In this document: positions 9,675 to 18,607 of the stretch, piece after piece
Layout of the letters: each line of letters begins with the position of its first letter
Numbering within the stretch: position 1 is the stretch's first letter
Assembly (NCBI RefSeq): GCF_017875955.1
Contig: NZ_JAGINK010000001.1
Location: 439,001-503,000, forward strand
DNA from: Pseudomonas sp. BP8
Lineage (GTDB): Bacteria; Pseudomonadota; Gammaproteobacteria; Pseudomonadales; Pseudomonadaceae
Reading direction: 5' to 3'
Length of the DNA stretch: 64,000 nucleotides
The notes under the pieces: model-generated
What the model was told of the DNA's origin: nothing
Databases searched by the model: none
The model's input: only the letters and a program-made list of their open reading frames with translations
Position numbers and translations under genes: made by a program

Positions 9675-10307
9675 TCAGTCGCGCTTGACCAAGCCCGGCA
9701 GCTGCGCCAGCAACTTCTGATTATTGAACGGCGCCCGAATGAACCCCCGCTGGCGCCCGTCCGGGCCGACAATCGCCAGGTTGCCACTGTGATCCACGGT
9801 GTACCCAGGCTTGCTGGTATCCGCCGGAATAAACGGAATGCTCAAGGCATTGGCGAGTTTCTGGGTATCCTCGATCGACCCCGCCAGACCCACGAAATCC
9901 TTGTCGAAGTAGCCCAGGTACTGCTTGAGCTGTTCAGCCGTATCGCGGTGCGGATCGACACTCACCAAGACCACCTGCAACCGATCCAGCGCCTCCTTGG
10001 GCAGCTCGCTCTTGACCTGACGCAACTGGGCCAGGGTGGTCGGGCAGATGTCTGGGCAGTAGGTATAGCCAAAGAACAACAGCGACCACTTGCCCTTGAG
10101 CTGGTCCAGCGCAACCGGCTGGCCATTCTGGTCGCGCATCTCTACCGCCGGCACGCTGCGGCTCTGCGGCAGCAGAATGATCCCGGCGTCGATCAGCTCG
10201 GCAGGGTTCGCCTCACTGCGGCCATTGAGCACCTTGTTGACAGTCAGACCGAGGATCAACGCGACCACGGCAACGAGGATGAAGACGGTTTTCTGGGTTC
10301 GGGTCAT
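9675..10307 (-). CDS. SCO1/SenC family copper chaperone for cytochrome oxidase
   Basis: A 210-residue protein with one N-terminal membrane anchor (residues 8-26) and a periplasmic thioredoxin-like domain. The copper ligands are seen: TYCPDICPTTL (CxxxC, about residues 78-82) and the distal His in TVDHSGN. It delivers copper to the CuA site of subunit II. Last gene of the aa3 oxidase assembly cluster; its ATG overlaps the cyoE stop by four bases, so the two are coupled. Confidence 0.93.
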   Translation of the reverse strand: MTRTQKTVFILVAVVALILGLTVNKVLNGRSEANPAELIDAGIILLPQSRSVPAVEMRDQNGQPVALDQLKGKWSLLFFGYTYCPDICPTTLAQLRQVKSELPKEALDRLQVVLVSVDPHRDTAEQLKQYLGYFDKDFVGLAGSIEDTQKLANALSIPFIPADTSKPGYTVDHSGNLAIVGPDGRQRGFIRAPFNNQKLLAQLPGLVKRD

Positions 10308-11206
10308 AGACTCAGCTTGAACAGATAGTGGTCAACAAGCAGCGCGATGAACAGACCGAACAGGTACCACACCGAGTACTTGAAGGTCTTGATCGCCGCG
10401 TGCGGCCGGGTGCCACGGTACAACACCCAGGCCCAGCCGACAAAACGCAGGCTGAGCAGCAGGGCACAGCCCAGGTACACCAGGCCGCTCATGCGGATGA
10501 CAAAAGGTAGCAGGCTGACCGCCAGCAGGATCAGGCTGTACAGCAGGATATGCAGCGCGGTGTAACGCTCGCCGTGGGTCACCGGCAACATGGGAATATC
10601 GGCCTTGGCGTATTCCTCCTTGCGGTGGATGGCCAACGCCCAGAAGTGCGGCGGGGTCCAGGCAAAAATGATCAGCACCAGGAGCAAGGGCTCGGCGCTG
10701 ATGTGGCCGGTGACCGCCACCCAGCCCAGCAACGGCGGGGCGGCGCCAGCCAGGCCGCCGATGACGATGTTCTGCGGCGTGGCCCGCTTGAGATAGCCGG
10801 TATAGACCACGGCGTAGCCGAGCAGCGAGGCCAGCGTCAGCCAGGCGGTGAGGGGGTTGGTGAACACCAGCAGCAAGGTCATCCCCAGCAGCGCCAAGGC
10901 CAAGGCAAATCCCAACGCCAGCAACGGCGCAATTCGCCCCTCGGCCAAGGGCCGCTTGTGGGTACGCGCCATGAGGGCGTCGATGCGTCGGTCGAGCACA
11001 TGGTTGACCGCCGCGGCCGCGCCTGCGCACAGGCCGATTCCCAGGTTGCCGAACACCAGCACCGGCCAGGCCACGCCAGCCCGCGTGGCCAGGAACATGC
11101 CCACCAGCGAGGTGATCAGCATCAGCACCACCACCTTGGGTTTGGTCAGCTCCAGGTAATCACGCCAGCCGGCCTGCTGCCGGGCTTCACTCAGAATCGT
11201 CGCCAC
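10304..11206 (-). CDS. cyoE: Protoheme IX farnesyltransferase (heme O synthase)
   Basis: A 300-residue UbiA-family prenyltransferase with about nine membrane segments. The prenyl-diphosphate/Mg2+ motif NHVLDRRIDALMARTHKRPL is at about residues 66-85, and the second loop contains IHRKEEYAKADIPMLP. It makes heme O, which CtaA (upstream gene) converts to heme A for the aa3 oxidase; the name ctaB would also fit. It overlaps ctaA by 16 bases at its start. Confidence 0.95.
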   Translation of the reverse strand: MATILSEARQQAGWRDYLELTKPKVVVLMLITSLVGMFLATRAGVAWPVLVFGNLGIGLCAGAAAAVNHVLDRRIDALMARTHKRPLAEGRIAPLLALGFALALALLGMTLLLVFTNPLTAWLTLASLLGYAVVYTGYLKRATPQNIVIGGLAGAAPPLLGWVAVTGHISAEPLLLVLIIFAWTPPHFWALAIHRKEEYAKADIPMLPVTHGERYTALHILLYSLILLAVSLLPFVIRMSGLVYLGCALLLSLRFVGWAWVLYRGTRPHAAIKTFKYSVWYLFGLFIALLVDHYLFKLSL

Positions 11207-12258
11207 GCATCACTCCTCATCGGCACATGCGCACCCGCCACTCGGGTAAAGCGCCAGCCATGCCCCACGCGAACCTTGTCGACCACCCGGATGCGGTAGT
11301 TGACCAAAACCATGCTCAGCAGCAACAGTGCGCCACCCGCGTTGTGCGCCACCGCCACGGCCAGCGGCAGGTGGAACACGACGTTGCTGATACCCAGGCA
11401 GACCTGTACAGCCAAGGCCACCAGCACCAGCCGCGCCAGCCCGGCCAAGCCATTGCGGTAGAGCTTCCAGCTGAGCATCAGCAGCACCAGGGTCACCAGC
11501 AAAGCGCCCAGGCGGTGACTGAGATGGATGGCCGTGCGCGCGTCGCTGTCCAACTGCCCGCCGAGGTAGTTGGGGCCAACCTGCTGAGTCAGGTGGAAAC
11601 CATTGCTGAAGTCCGCCGCTGGCCACCATTGGCCATGGCAGGTCGGCAGATCGATGCAGGCAACCGCCGCGTAGTTGGCACTGACCCAACCGCCCAGGGT
11701 TACCTGCCCGATCACCACCAACAACCCCAGGACGGCGATCCGCCGTAGGCTCAGCGGCAGCTTGGGCGGCGGCGCAAACGCCCGCGACAGGCGCAGCGAC
11801 AGCAGCAACAGCAGGCTCAGGGTGGTAAAGCCGCCGAGCAGGTGCGCCGTGACCACCTGCGGCCACAGTTTGAGCGTTACCGTCCACATGCCGAAGGCCG
11901 CCTGTGCCAGCACCACCGCCAGCAACAGCAGCGGCAGGCGATAGGGCTGACCGTCACGCCCATGGCGACGCAGCGCCTGCCACGCCAGCGCAGCGATCAC
12001 CAGCGCCAGGCCGCCGGCAAAATAGCGATGGACCATCTCCGCCCAGCCTTTGGCGGTTTCCACCGGATGCTCCGGGAAATGCAGCTCAGCATGCGCCAAC
12101 TGCGCGTCGCTCTTCGGCACACTGATAAAGCCGTAGCAGCCGGGCCAGTCCGGGCAGCCGAGGCCTGCGTGAGTCAGGCGGGTATAGGCGCCCAGCAGGA
12201 CGACCACAAGGGCCAGCAGGGTAGCGAACACAGCGAGACGATAGCCGGGTCTGGCCAT
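11191..12258 (-). CDS. ctaA: Heme A synthase (COX15/CtaA family)
   Basis: A 355-residue, eight-span membrane protein. Conserved His residues are visible (EMVHRYFAG, TAHLLGG, HLSHRLGAL, VAHNAGGAL), as are Cys pairs in the periplasmic loops (GCPDWPGCYG and CIDLPTCHGQW) that are typical of this family. The ATG at 12258 begins just before the first membrane segment; a much longer frame upstream (to 12660) overlaps the neighbouring gene and is rejected. It oxidises heme O to heme A. Confidence 0.94.
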   Translation of the reverse strand: MARPGYRLAVFATLLALVVVLLGAYTRLTHAGLGCPDWPGCYGFISVPKSDAQLAHAELHFPEHPVETAKGWAEMVHRYFAGGLALVIAALAWQALRRHGRDGQPYRLPLLLLAVVLAQAAFGMWTVTLKLWPQVVTAHLLGGFTTLSLLLLLSLRLSRAFAPPPKLPLSLRRIAVLGLLVVIGQVTLGGWVSANYAAVACIDLPTCHGQWWPAADFSNGFHLTQQVGPNYLGGQLDSDARTAIHLSHRLGALLVTLVLLMLSWKLYRNGLAGLARLVLVALAVQVCLGISNVVFHLPLAVAVAHNAGGALLLLSMVLVNYRIRVVDKVRVGHGWRFTRVAGAHVPMRSDAWRRF

Positions 12259-12268
12259 GGCGTGGCTC

Positions 12269-12853
12269 CTATCCGATGTTGGACAGCTTGAGCAGGTGGC
12301 GCAGGTCATCCAGCACGTGCTTGCCTTTGACCTTGGCGTCGTAGCGCAGCACCAGGTTGCCGTGTGGGTCGACGATCCATAGTTGCGGGCCAGGCTCGCT
12401 GACCGCCTGACGGTAGCGCTGCACGTCGAGGGGATAACGCTGCAACTGCGGGTACCCGCGACCAAGCACCGCCTGGTAGTCGCCTGGCAGCGCCTGCGCA
12501 GTCGCCAGGGCATGGCTGGCGCGGCTGGCATCGCGGCCCAGGCCAATCTGGATCTGCCGGGCCAGATACACCAGTTGCTGGCAGTCCTCAGCGCAGCTCG
12601 CCGGGGCGCTGACCAGCAGTTGCCAACGCTGGTCCTGCGCGGTGATGCCGATATCGCCACGCCCTTGGCCGTTGCCGATCATCGCTCCGTGAAAGCTGCG
12701 ACCTTCCGGTACCCAGAACTGGAACTTGTACATACTGGTGGCCAGGATCATCGGGCCGAGGGTCACCAGCAGGATCAGCAGCAGTTGCAAGCGCCCACGC
12801 GCTCGCGGCTTGAGGCGTTCAGGCACGTCCAGTGGACTCGTGGCGGCGCTCAT
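12269..12853 (-). CDS. Membrane-anchored protein of the aa3 oxidase cluster, function unknown
   Basis: A 194-residue protein with one N-terminal membrane span (LLLILLVTLGPMILATSMY, about residues 20-40) and an extracytoplasmic domain with CAEDC (a CxxxC pair, about residues 90-94) and LWIVDPHGNLVLRYD, both reminiscent of a thioredoxin/SCO-like fold. Located between SURF1 and ctaA, it is likely another copper or thiol assembly factor, but I only infer this from position and the Cys pair. The ATG at 12853 gives a 35-base overlap with SURF1. Confidence 0.78.
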   Translation of the reverse strand: MSAATSPLDVPERLKPRARGRLQLLLILLVTLGPMILATSMYKFQFWVPEGRSFHGAMIGNGQGRGDIGITAQDQRWQLLVSAPASCAEDCQQLVYLARQIQIGLGRDASRASHALATAQALPGDYQAVLGRGYPQLQRYPLDVQRYRQAVSEPGPQLWIVDPHGNLVLRYDAKVKGKHVLDDLRHLLKLSNIG

Positions 12854-13562
12854 GGTGATGCTCCTTGTTGTTGTTGTGCCAGCCGAAGTACAGGTACAGC
12901 AGCACCAGCGCCGCCGACAGGGCGAACCACTGCACGGCATAGCCCAGGTGCTTTTCCGGGCCCATGGCGACTACCGGCCAGGCCAGCCCGTAGCTGGCCG
13001 GGCCGGGTTCGAGGCGCAGTTCATGGGCGAAACCTTGCCGACCCAGTCGTTGCCAGAGCGGGCCGACATCGATGGCCGTCAACAACTGCGGCCAGTGCCC
13101 ACCGACCGGGTCGGGATGCAACTGAAAGGCGCTGCCTGGCGCGACATACACCGAGGCTTGCAGAGCAAGCGCCTGCACCGGGGTGTCGAAGCGCACCGGC
13201 ACCCGCCGGTCCGGCCACGGCAGCCAGCCGCGGTTGACCAGCAGCCAGAGGCCGCTGCTCTGGTCGAGGAAGGGCTGCAGTAGTTCGACCCCGACCTGGC
13301 CATCGCGCAGGCGGTTGTCCAGCAGCAGGCTGTGCTCGCTGTCGAAGTGGCCGTACAGCTGCACGCGGTAGAAGGCCGGATCGGGCAATTGCTGCAGGTG
13401 CGCCACTGTCTGCGGTGCTTCGATCGAGCGCTCGGCGTAGCTGTCGAGCAGCGCGCGTTTTTCGTCGGCACGGCGCAGCTGCCAGCAGCCGAGCGCGATC
13501 AATCCTGGCAGCAGCGCGAGCACTACCAGGGTGGGTACCAGGCCGGGGCGAAAGGGCTTCAC
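12819..13562 (-). CDS. SURF1 family cytochrome oxidase assembly protein
   Basis: A 247-residue protein with the two-span SURF1 topology: N-terminal helix (VPTLVVLALLPGLIALGCWQLRRA) and C-terminal helix (AVQWFALSAALVLLYLYFGW). Family motifs WQLRRADEK, VNRGWLPWP and GYAVQWF are present. It assists heme A insertion into subunit I. The C-terminus is His/Asn-rich. First gene of the downstream half of the oxidase cluster. Confidence 0.92.
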   Translation of the reverse strand: MKPFRPGLVPTLVVLALLPGLIALGCWQLRRADEKRALLDSYAERSIEAPQTVAHLQQLPDPAFYRVQLYGHFDSEHSLLLDNRLRDGQVGVELLQPFLDQSSGLWLLVNRGWLPWPDRRVPVRFDTPVQALALQASVYVAPGSAFQLHPDPVGGHWPQLLTAIDVGPLWQRLGRQGFAHELRLEPGPASYGLAWPVVAMGPEKHLGYAVQWFALSAALVLLYLYFGWHNNNKEHHHERRHESTGRA

Positions 13563-13624
13563 CGGGGCCTCGGCGGGTCGAGCGCTATACTGAAAGTCAT
13601 CACTGCATCCCCCGGAGTGCCGCC

Positions 13625-13828
13625 ATGCTCAAGGCCGCGATTGTCCTGTTGCTGTTGGCTACCATCGCCAGTCTGTTCAGTGGCCTGGTGTTTCTGGTCA
13701 AGGATGAGCAGAGCTCGACCCGCCTGCTCAAGGCGCTGACCGTGCGCGTCAGCCTGGCGGCCCTGACCCTGGCCCTGGTGACCTGGGGCTTCATGAGCGG
13801 CCAGTTGGTCTCCCACGCCCCGTTCTGA
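13625..13828 (+). CDS. DUF2909-type twin-transmembrane protein
   Basis: A 67-residue protein made of two membrane helices (residues 4-25 and 42-60) separated by a short KDEQSSTRLLKA loop. It starts at the ATG at 13625, after the RBS-like GGAG; a longer frame from 13415 is not needed. It is the only plus-strand gene inside the otherwise minus-strand oxidase cluster. From memory, such twin-TM genes sit here in other pseudomonads; function unknown. Confidence 0.8.
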   Translation: MLKAAIVLLLLATIASLFSGLVFLVKDEQSSTRLLKALTVRVSLAALTLALVTWGFMSGQLVSHAPF

Positions 13829-13860
13829 GTCCTGCACCGCCCTGCATTCCAACATCTCCC

Positions 13861-13956
13861 CTGTAGGAGCGGGCTTGTCCCGCGAAGAGGCCGGTCCAGC
13901 TACCGTGGTGTGTGGCACCGGCTTTGCCGGTTTCGCGGGACAAGCCCGCTCCTACA
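13861..13956. repeat. REP-type inverted pair, family B
   Basis: Arms CTGTAGGAGCGGGCTTGTCC at 13861-13880 and its complement at 13937-13956, with an inner GCACCGGC-TTT-GCCGGT hairpin. It sits between the convergent DUF2909 gene and coxC. Confidence 0.9.
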
Positions 13957-13975
13957 GGGTCAGGCGGTGTGCTTG

Positions 13976-14863
13976 TTAGAGCACATACACAAAGATGAAC
14001 AGCCCGATCCACACCACATCGACAAAGTGCCAATACCAACTGGCCGCTTCGAAACCGAAATGTTTTTCGGCATTGAAGTGCCCACGCAACACGCGGCAGA
14101 ACATCACGATCAGAATGATCGTGCCCAAGGTCACGTGGGCACCGTGAAAGCCGGTGAGCATGAAGAACGTCGCGCCATAGATACCCGAGCCCAGCGTCAG
14201 CCCCAGTTCGTTGTAGGCCTCGTGGTACTCGTAGGCCTGCAACGCGACGAACGCCAGCCCCAGCAAAATGGTCAGCCCCAGCCACAGCTTCAGTGGGCCA
14301 CGGTGATCCTTGCGCAGGGCATGGTGGGCAATGGTGATGGTCACGCTGGAGCTGACCAGCAGCAGGGTGTTGATCAGCGGCAGGTGCCACGGGTCGATGA
14401 CATCCTTGGGCGGTGGGAACAGTTTCGGGTCTGGGGTGTGCAGCAACGGCCAGGCGAACTCGAAGCTCGGCCAGAGCATGTGCGCGACGCCCTTGGCGCC
14501 CTCGCCGCCGAGCCACGGCCCGGCCAGCACTCGCACATAGAACAGCGCACCGAAGAAGGCCAGGAAGAACATCACTTCGGAGAAGATGAACCAGCCCATG
14601 CCCCAGCGAAACGAGCGGTCCAACTGCGGGCTGTAGAGGCCGGCCTTGCTCTCTTTGATCACCGCGCCAAACCAGCCAAACAACATGTAGGCCAGGCACA
14701 GCGCACCGGCGAAAAAGATCAGCGGCCCGTGCGATTCAGGGTGGCCGGCCTTCAGATCATTGAACCAGGTCCCCAGGCCAAACACCGTGATGAACATGCC
14801 GATGGTGGCGATGATCGGCCATTTGCTCTGCGCCGGGACGTAGTAGTGATCGTGACTTGCCAT
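13976..14863 (-). CDS. coxC: Cytochrome c oxidase subunit III
   Basis: A 295-residue, seven-span protein. Recognisable motifs are GWFIFSEVMFFLAFFGALFY (conserved Glu in the membrane), ITIAHHALRK, ATFFMLTGFHGAHVTLGT and the C-terminal WYWHFVDVVWIGLFIFVYVL. The ATG at 14863 follows a GGAGAACAGCA RBS; the ORF extension to 14911 lies in ctaG. Part of the caa3/aa3 terminal oxidase in the inner membrane. Confidence 0.96.
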   Translation of the reverse strand: MASHDHYYVPAQSKWPIIATIGMFITVFGLGTWFNDLKAGHPESHGPLIFFAGALCLAYMLFGWFGAVIKESKAGLYSPQLDRSFRWGMGWFIFSEVMFFLAFFGALFYVRVLAGPWLGGEGAKGVAHMLWPSFEFAWPLLHTPDPKLFPPPKDVIDPWHLPLINTLLLVSSSVTITIAHHALRKDHRGPLKLWLGLTILLGLAFVALQAYEYHEAYNELGLTLGSGIYGATFFMLTGFHGAHVTLGTIILIVMFCRVLRGHFNAEKHFGFEAASWYWHFVDVVWIGLFIFVYVL

Positions 14864-14879
14864 TGCTGTTCTCCTTCCC

Positions 14880-15446
14880 TCAGCGGGCGCGCTGGACGCC
14901 CTCGGTCGCAACGTGCGCGACTGGCGGGTGGCGAGCGGTGATGTCGAACAAGGTGTAGGCCAGGGTCAGGTGCTTGACGTTGCCCGGCAGGTCACGGTCG
15001 ACGATGAAGCGCACCGGCATTTCGATGCGTTCACCGGGTTGCAGGACCTGCTGGGTAAAGCAGAAGCACTCGGTCTTGTGAAAATACGCAGCCGCCTCGG
15101 CCGGGGTGATGCTGGGGATGGCTTGGGCGCTCATGGGTTTGTCGGTCGGGTTGTGGGCGACGAAGATCATCTGGTTGACGGCCCCAGGGTTGACCTCGAT
15201 CTGATCGGCGCGTGAATGAAAGTCCCAGACCATGTCACTGGCATTGGTCGACAAGAACTGCACACGTACCGTGCGCGAGGGGTCGCTGACCTGGCTCCCT
15301 TCATAGGGGCCGCCGGTCTTGCCGTTGATGCCGAAAGCCTTGCACATCACGTCGTAGATCGGCACCAGAGCAAAGCCGAAGGCGAACATCACCACCGTCA
15401 GCAGCAACAGGCGGCGCACCAGGCGTTTGAGCGGCAGGCCAGTCAT
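14880..15446 (-). CDS. ctaG: Cytochrome oxidase assembly protein CtaG/Cox11
   Basis: A 188-residue protein with one N-terminal span (LLLLTVVMFAFGFALVPIYDVMC) and a periplasmic immunoglobulin-like domain. The copper site ECFCFTQQ (about residues 124-131) is intact. It inserts CuB into subunit I. It lies between ctaD and coxC with gaps of 10 and 16 bases, clearly in the same operon. Confidence 0.95.
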   Translation of the reverse strand: MTGLPLKRLVRRLLLLTVVMFAFGFALVPIYDVMCKAFGINGKTGGPYEGSQVSDPSRTVRVQFLSTNASDMVWDFHSRADQIEVNPGAVNQMIFVAHNPTDKPMSAQAIPSITPAEAAAYFHKTECFCFTQQVLQPGERIEMPVRFIVDRDLPGNVKHLTLAYTLFDITARHPPVAHVATEGVQRAR

Positions 15447-15456
15447 CGACGCGCTC

Positions 15457-17049
15457 CTATTTCACTTCCGGTGGAGTCTGGAAGGTGTGGTACGGCGCTG
15501 GCGATGGCACCGACCATTCCAGCCCTTCGGCACCGTCCCATGGCTTGGCCGGCGCCGGTACGCCGCCACGAATGGTCTTGATCACGATGAACAGGAAGAA
15601 GATCTGCGTAGCGCCGAACATGAATGCGCCGATCGAAGAGACCATGTTGAAGTCGGCAAACTGCAGGTTGTAGTCCGGGATGCGCCGCGGCATGCCGGCC
15701 AGGCCGACGAAGTGCATGGGGAAGAAGGCCAGGTTCATGCCGACAAACGACAACCAGAAGTGCAGCTTGCCGAGGGTTTCGTCGTACATGTGGCCGGTCC
15801 ACTTCGGCAGCCAGTAATAGGCCGAGGCAAAGATGCCGAAAATCGCCCCCGGAACCAGCACATAGTGGAAGTGCGCCACCACGAAATAGGTGTCGTGATA
15901 CTGGAAGTCCGCCGGGGCAATCGCCAGCATCAGTCCAGAGAAACCGCCAATCGTGAACAGAATGACAAAAGCGATGGCGAACAGCATCGGCGTCTCGAAG
16001 GTCAGCGCCCCTTCCCACATGGTGCTGACCCAGTTGAACACCTTGACCCCGGTAGGTACCGCGATAAGCATGGTTGCGTACATGAAGAACAGCTCGCCGA
16101 CCACCGGGATGCCGACCACGAACATGTGGTGAGCCCAGACGATGAACGACAGGAAGGCGATCGCCCCCGTGGCGTAGACCATCGAGGTGTAGCCGAACAG
16201 CGGCTTGCGCGAAAACGCCGGGATGATCGAGCTGACCGCGCCAAACGCCGGCAGGATCATGATGTACACCTCGGGGTGGCCGAAGAACCAGAACACATGC
16301 TGGAACAGCACCGGGTCACCGCCGCCCGCTGCACTGAAGAAGCTGGTGCCGAAGTGGATATCCATCAGCATCATGGTCACCACGCCTGCCAACACCGGCA
16401 TCACCGCGATCAGCAAGAAGGCGGTGATCAGCCAGGTCCAGACGAACAGTGGCATTTTCATCAAGGTCATGCCGGGTGCGCGCAGGTTGAGGATGGTCGC
16501 GATCACATTGATTGCGCCCATGATCGAGCTGATGCCCATCAGGTGGATGGCGAAGATGAAGAAGGTCACGCTGGCCGGGGCGTAGGTGGTGGACAGCGGG
16601 GCGTAGAAGGTCCAGCCGAAGTTCGGCCCGCCGCCAGGGCTGAACAGGGTCGAGACCAGCAACAGGAAAGCCGCCGGCAGTAGCCAGAAGCTGAAGTTGT
16701 TCATCCGCGGCAGGGCCATGTCTGGCGCGCCGACCATCAGCGGGATCATCCAGTTGGCCAGGCCGACGAAGGCCGGCATCACCGCGCCGAAGACCATGAT
16801 CAGACCATGCATGGTGGTCATCTGGTTGAAGAAGGCCGGCTCGACGATCTGCAGCCCGGGCTGGAACAGCTCGGCGCGGATGACCATGGCGAACGAGCCA
16901 CCGAGCAGGAACATGGCGAAGCTGAACCACAGGTACATCGTGCCGATGTCCTTGTGGTTGGTGGTGAGCACCCAACGCATCAGGCCCTTGGCCGGGCCAT
17001 GCGCGTGTTCATGGCCGTGGCCGTGGTCGTCATCGATCACTGCACTCAT
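15457..17049 (-). CDS. ctaD: Cytochrome c oxidase subunit I
   Basis: A 530-residue, twelve-span heme-copper oxidase subunit. The His-rich start (DDDHGHGHEHAHG) is followed by core motifs: heme a ligand in TTMHGLIMVFG, the CuB His/Tyr motif FWFFGHPEVYIMILPAFG, IVWAHHMFVVG, and the heme a3/heme a His pair in YFVVAHFHYVLVPG. The ATG at 17049 has the RBS GGAGACAGG; the longer frame to 17262 reads through coxB. Catalytic subunit reducing O2 to water. Confidence 0.97.
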   Translation of the reverse strand: MSAVIDDDHGHGHEHAHGPAKGLMRWVLTTNHKDIGTMYLWFSFAMFLLGGSFAMVIRAELFQPGLQIVEPAFFNQMTTMHGLIMVFGAVMPAFVGLANWMIPLMVGAPDMALPRMNNFSFWLLPAAFLLLVSTLFSPGGGPNFGWTFYAPLSTTYAPASVTFFIFAIHLMGISSIMGAINVIATILNLRAPGMTLMKMPLFVWTWLITAFLLIAVMPVLAGVVTMMLMDIHFGTSFFSAAGGGDPVLFQHVFWFFGHPEVYIMILPAFGAVSSIIPAFSRKPLFGYTSMVYATGAIAFLSFIVWAHHMFVVGIPVVGELFFMYATMLIAVPTGVKVFNWVSTMWEGALTFETPMLFAIAFVILFTIGGFSGLMLAIAPADFQYHDTYFVVAHFHYVLVPGAIFGIFASAYYWLPKWTGHMYDETLGKLHFWLSFVGMNLAFFPMHFVGLAGMPRRIPDYNLQFADFNMVSSIGAFMFGATQIFFLFIVIKTIRGGVPAPAKPWDGAEGLEWSVPSPAPYHTFQTPPEVK

Positions 17050-17092
17050 GTCCTGTCTCCTGCAATCCACTGGCTGCAACGGGGATAGCGGT

Positions 17093-18220
17093 TCATTTGG
17101 CTTCTGCCTGCTTGAGCGCCAGCACATCCTTCGGCGTGACCATGTCACCCTTGTTGTTGCCCCAGGCATTGCGCTCGTAGGTGACGACGGCGGCGATATC
17201 GACTTCCGACAGCTGCTTGCCGAACGCAGCCATGGCGGTGCCGGGCTTGCCGTGGAAGACAATCCCCAAGTGCTCTTCGAGAGGCCCGGTGGCGATCTTC
17301 GAGCCTTTCAAGGCCGGGAACATTGGCGGCAGGCCCTGACCTTCGGCCTGGTGACAGGCGACGCAGGTGGTGTGGTAGACCTTGTCGCCGCGGGCGACCA
17401 GCTCTTCAAGCGTCCACTCCTTGCTGGTCAGCTCCTTGAGCTGGGCTGCCTCGGCTTTGCGCTCGCTCAGCCAGGTGTCGTAGTCGGCCTTGGACTTGAC
17501 CTCGACCACCACCGGCATGAAGCCGTGGTCCTTGCCACACAATTCGGTGCACTGGCCGCGATAGATGCCGGGCTTCTCGACGCGCGTCCAGGCCTCGTTG
17601 ACGAAGCCTGGGATGGCGTCACGCTTGACCGCAAACGCCGGTACCCACCAGGAGTGGATGACGTCGGCAGCGGTGACCAGGAAGCGCACCTTGGCACCAA
17701 CCGGCAGCACCAGCGGCTGGTCGACTTCCAGCAGGTAGTGTTCGTCCTTGGGTGCCTTGTTCTGGATCTGTTCGGCGGGGGTGGCCAGGTTGCTGAAGAA
17801 CTCGACGTCCTGACCCAGGTATTTGTAGTGCCACTTCCACTGGTAGCCGGTGACCTGGATGTCGATGTCCGACTCGCTGGCGTCATAGATGTCGATCAGG
17901 GTCTTGGTGGCCGGAATGGCCATCACCACGAGGATCAGCAAGGGGACTACGGTCCAGAGGATTTCTACCCACGTGTGCTCGTGAAAGTGCGCTGGCTGCT
18001 GGCCGGTGGAGCGGCGGTGGATGACCATCGACCAGAACATCGCGCCAAACACCACGATGCCGATGACCACGCAGATCCAGAAGATGGTCATGTGCAGATC
18101 GAACACTGCGTGGGAGACTTCCGTCGCCCCTGGCGCCATGTTGACGGTCCATGCGGCCTGCGCCTGACCGAAAACCGACCACAACAGAAGGCCCATCCAG
18201 ACATGTGGATGTCGCATCAT
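17093..18220 (-). CDS. coxB: Cytochrome c oxidase subunit II with fused cytochrome c domain
   Basis: A 375-residue protein: signal peptide to about residue 23, two membrane spans (about 40-63 and 82-103), a cupredoxin domain with the CuA site CTELCGKDHGFMPV, and a C-terminal cytochrome c domain with CVACH (heme c) and a later Met. This is the caa3-type arrangement. It accepts electrons from cytochrome c. First gene of the oxidase operon, transcribed from the 387-bp upstream gap. Confidence 0.96.
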   Translation of the reverse strand: MMRHPHVWMGLLLWSVFGQAQAAWTVNMAPGATEVSHAVFDLHMTIFWICVVIGIVVFGAMFWSMVIHRRSTGQQPAHFHEHTWVEILWTVVPLLILVVMAIPATKTLIDIYDASESDIDIQVTGYQWKWHYKYLGQDVEFFSNLATPAEQIQNKAPKDEHYLLEVDQPLVLPVGAKVRFLVTAADVIHSWWVPAFAVKRDAIPGFVNEAWTRVEKPGIYRGQCTELCGKDHGFMPVVVEVKSKADYDTWLSERKAEAAQLKELTSKEWTLEELVARGDKVYHTTCVACHQAEGQGLPPMFPALKGSKIATGPLEEHLGIVFHGKPGTAMAAFGKQLSEVDIAAVVTYERNAWGNNKGDMVTPKDVLALKQAEAK

Positions 18221-18607
18221 TGCGGGTTCCCCTTATCGTTCTTGTAGTCCCGGAGGCATAGACCTTGGGCAAGGGGGGGCGGCGGTCAAGACAGCCTACT
18301 TCGACGACCGAGCTCCTCTGCAAACTGCAGGCGGGCCTCATCAACGAATCACGTTCAACCCGAGTATAGACAGCCACTAATGGCGCGCAATGCAGCCTGT
18401 GAAATGATCGTCATGAAACAGGAAAAACCGCTGGAAGCCGCATGAATGCTGATGCATGGCACAATAATGGCCAAGATATATAGCTGACTGCGCACACGTT
18501 TGCGCGTTTTATAACAAATACGTCTTAGGTATTCCGTATACCGAGCTAACTTAGAGTCTTCCGTAAAAGCTGTCTTCCATTTGTCATCCCTTGTCCCTGG
18601 AGTTGTC
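18221..18607. promoter_or_regulatory. Divergent promoter region, coxB / 18608 gene
   Basis: A 387-bp gap without a convincing gene. It holds the coxB leader (RBS AGGGG near 18227) and becomes clearly AT-rich between about 18400 and 18580. A short inverted repeat GGTAT-TCCGT-ATACC lies at 18528-18542. It must contain both promoters, but I cannot assign -35/-10 boxes with confidence. Confidence 0.5.

Noticed and set aside
16697..18247. A 516-codon plus-strand frame opposite coxB and the end of ctaD, and a 418-codon frame at 15427-16683
   Set aside because: They run antisense to clearly identified oxidase subunits, with low-complexity translated sequence and no start signals.
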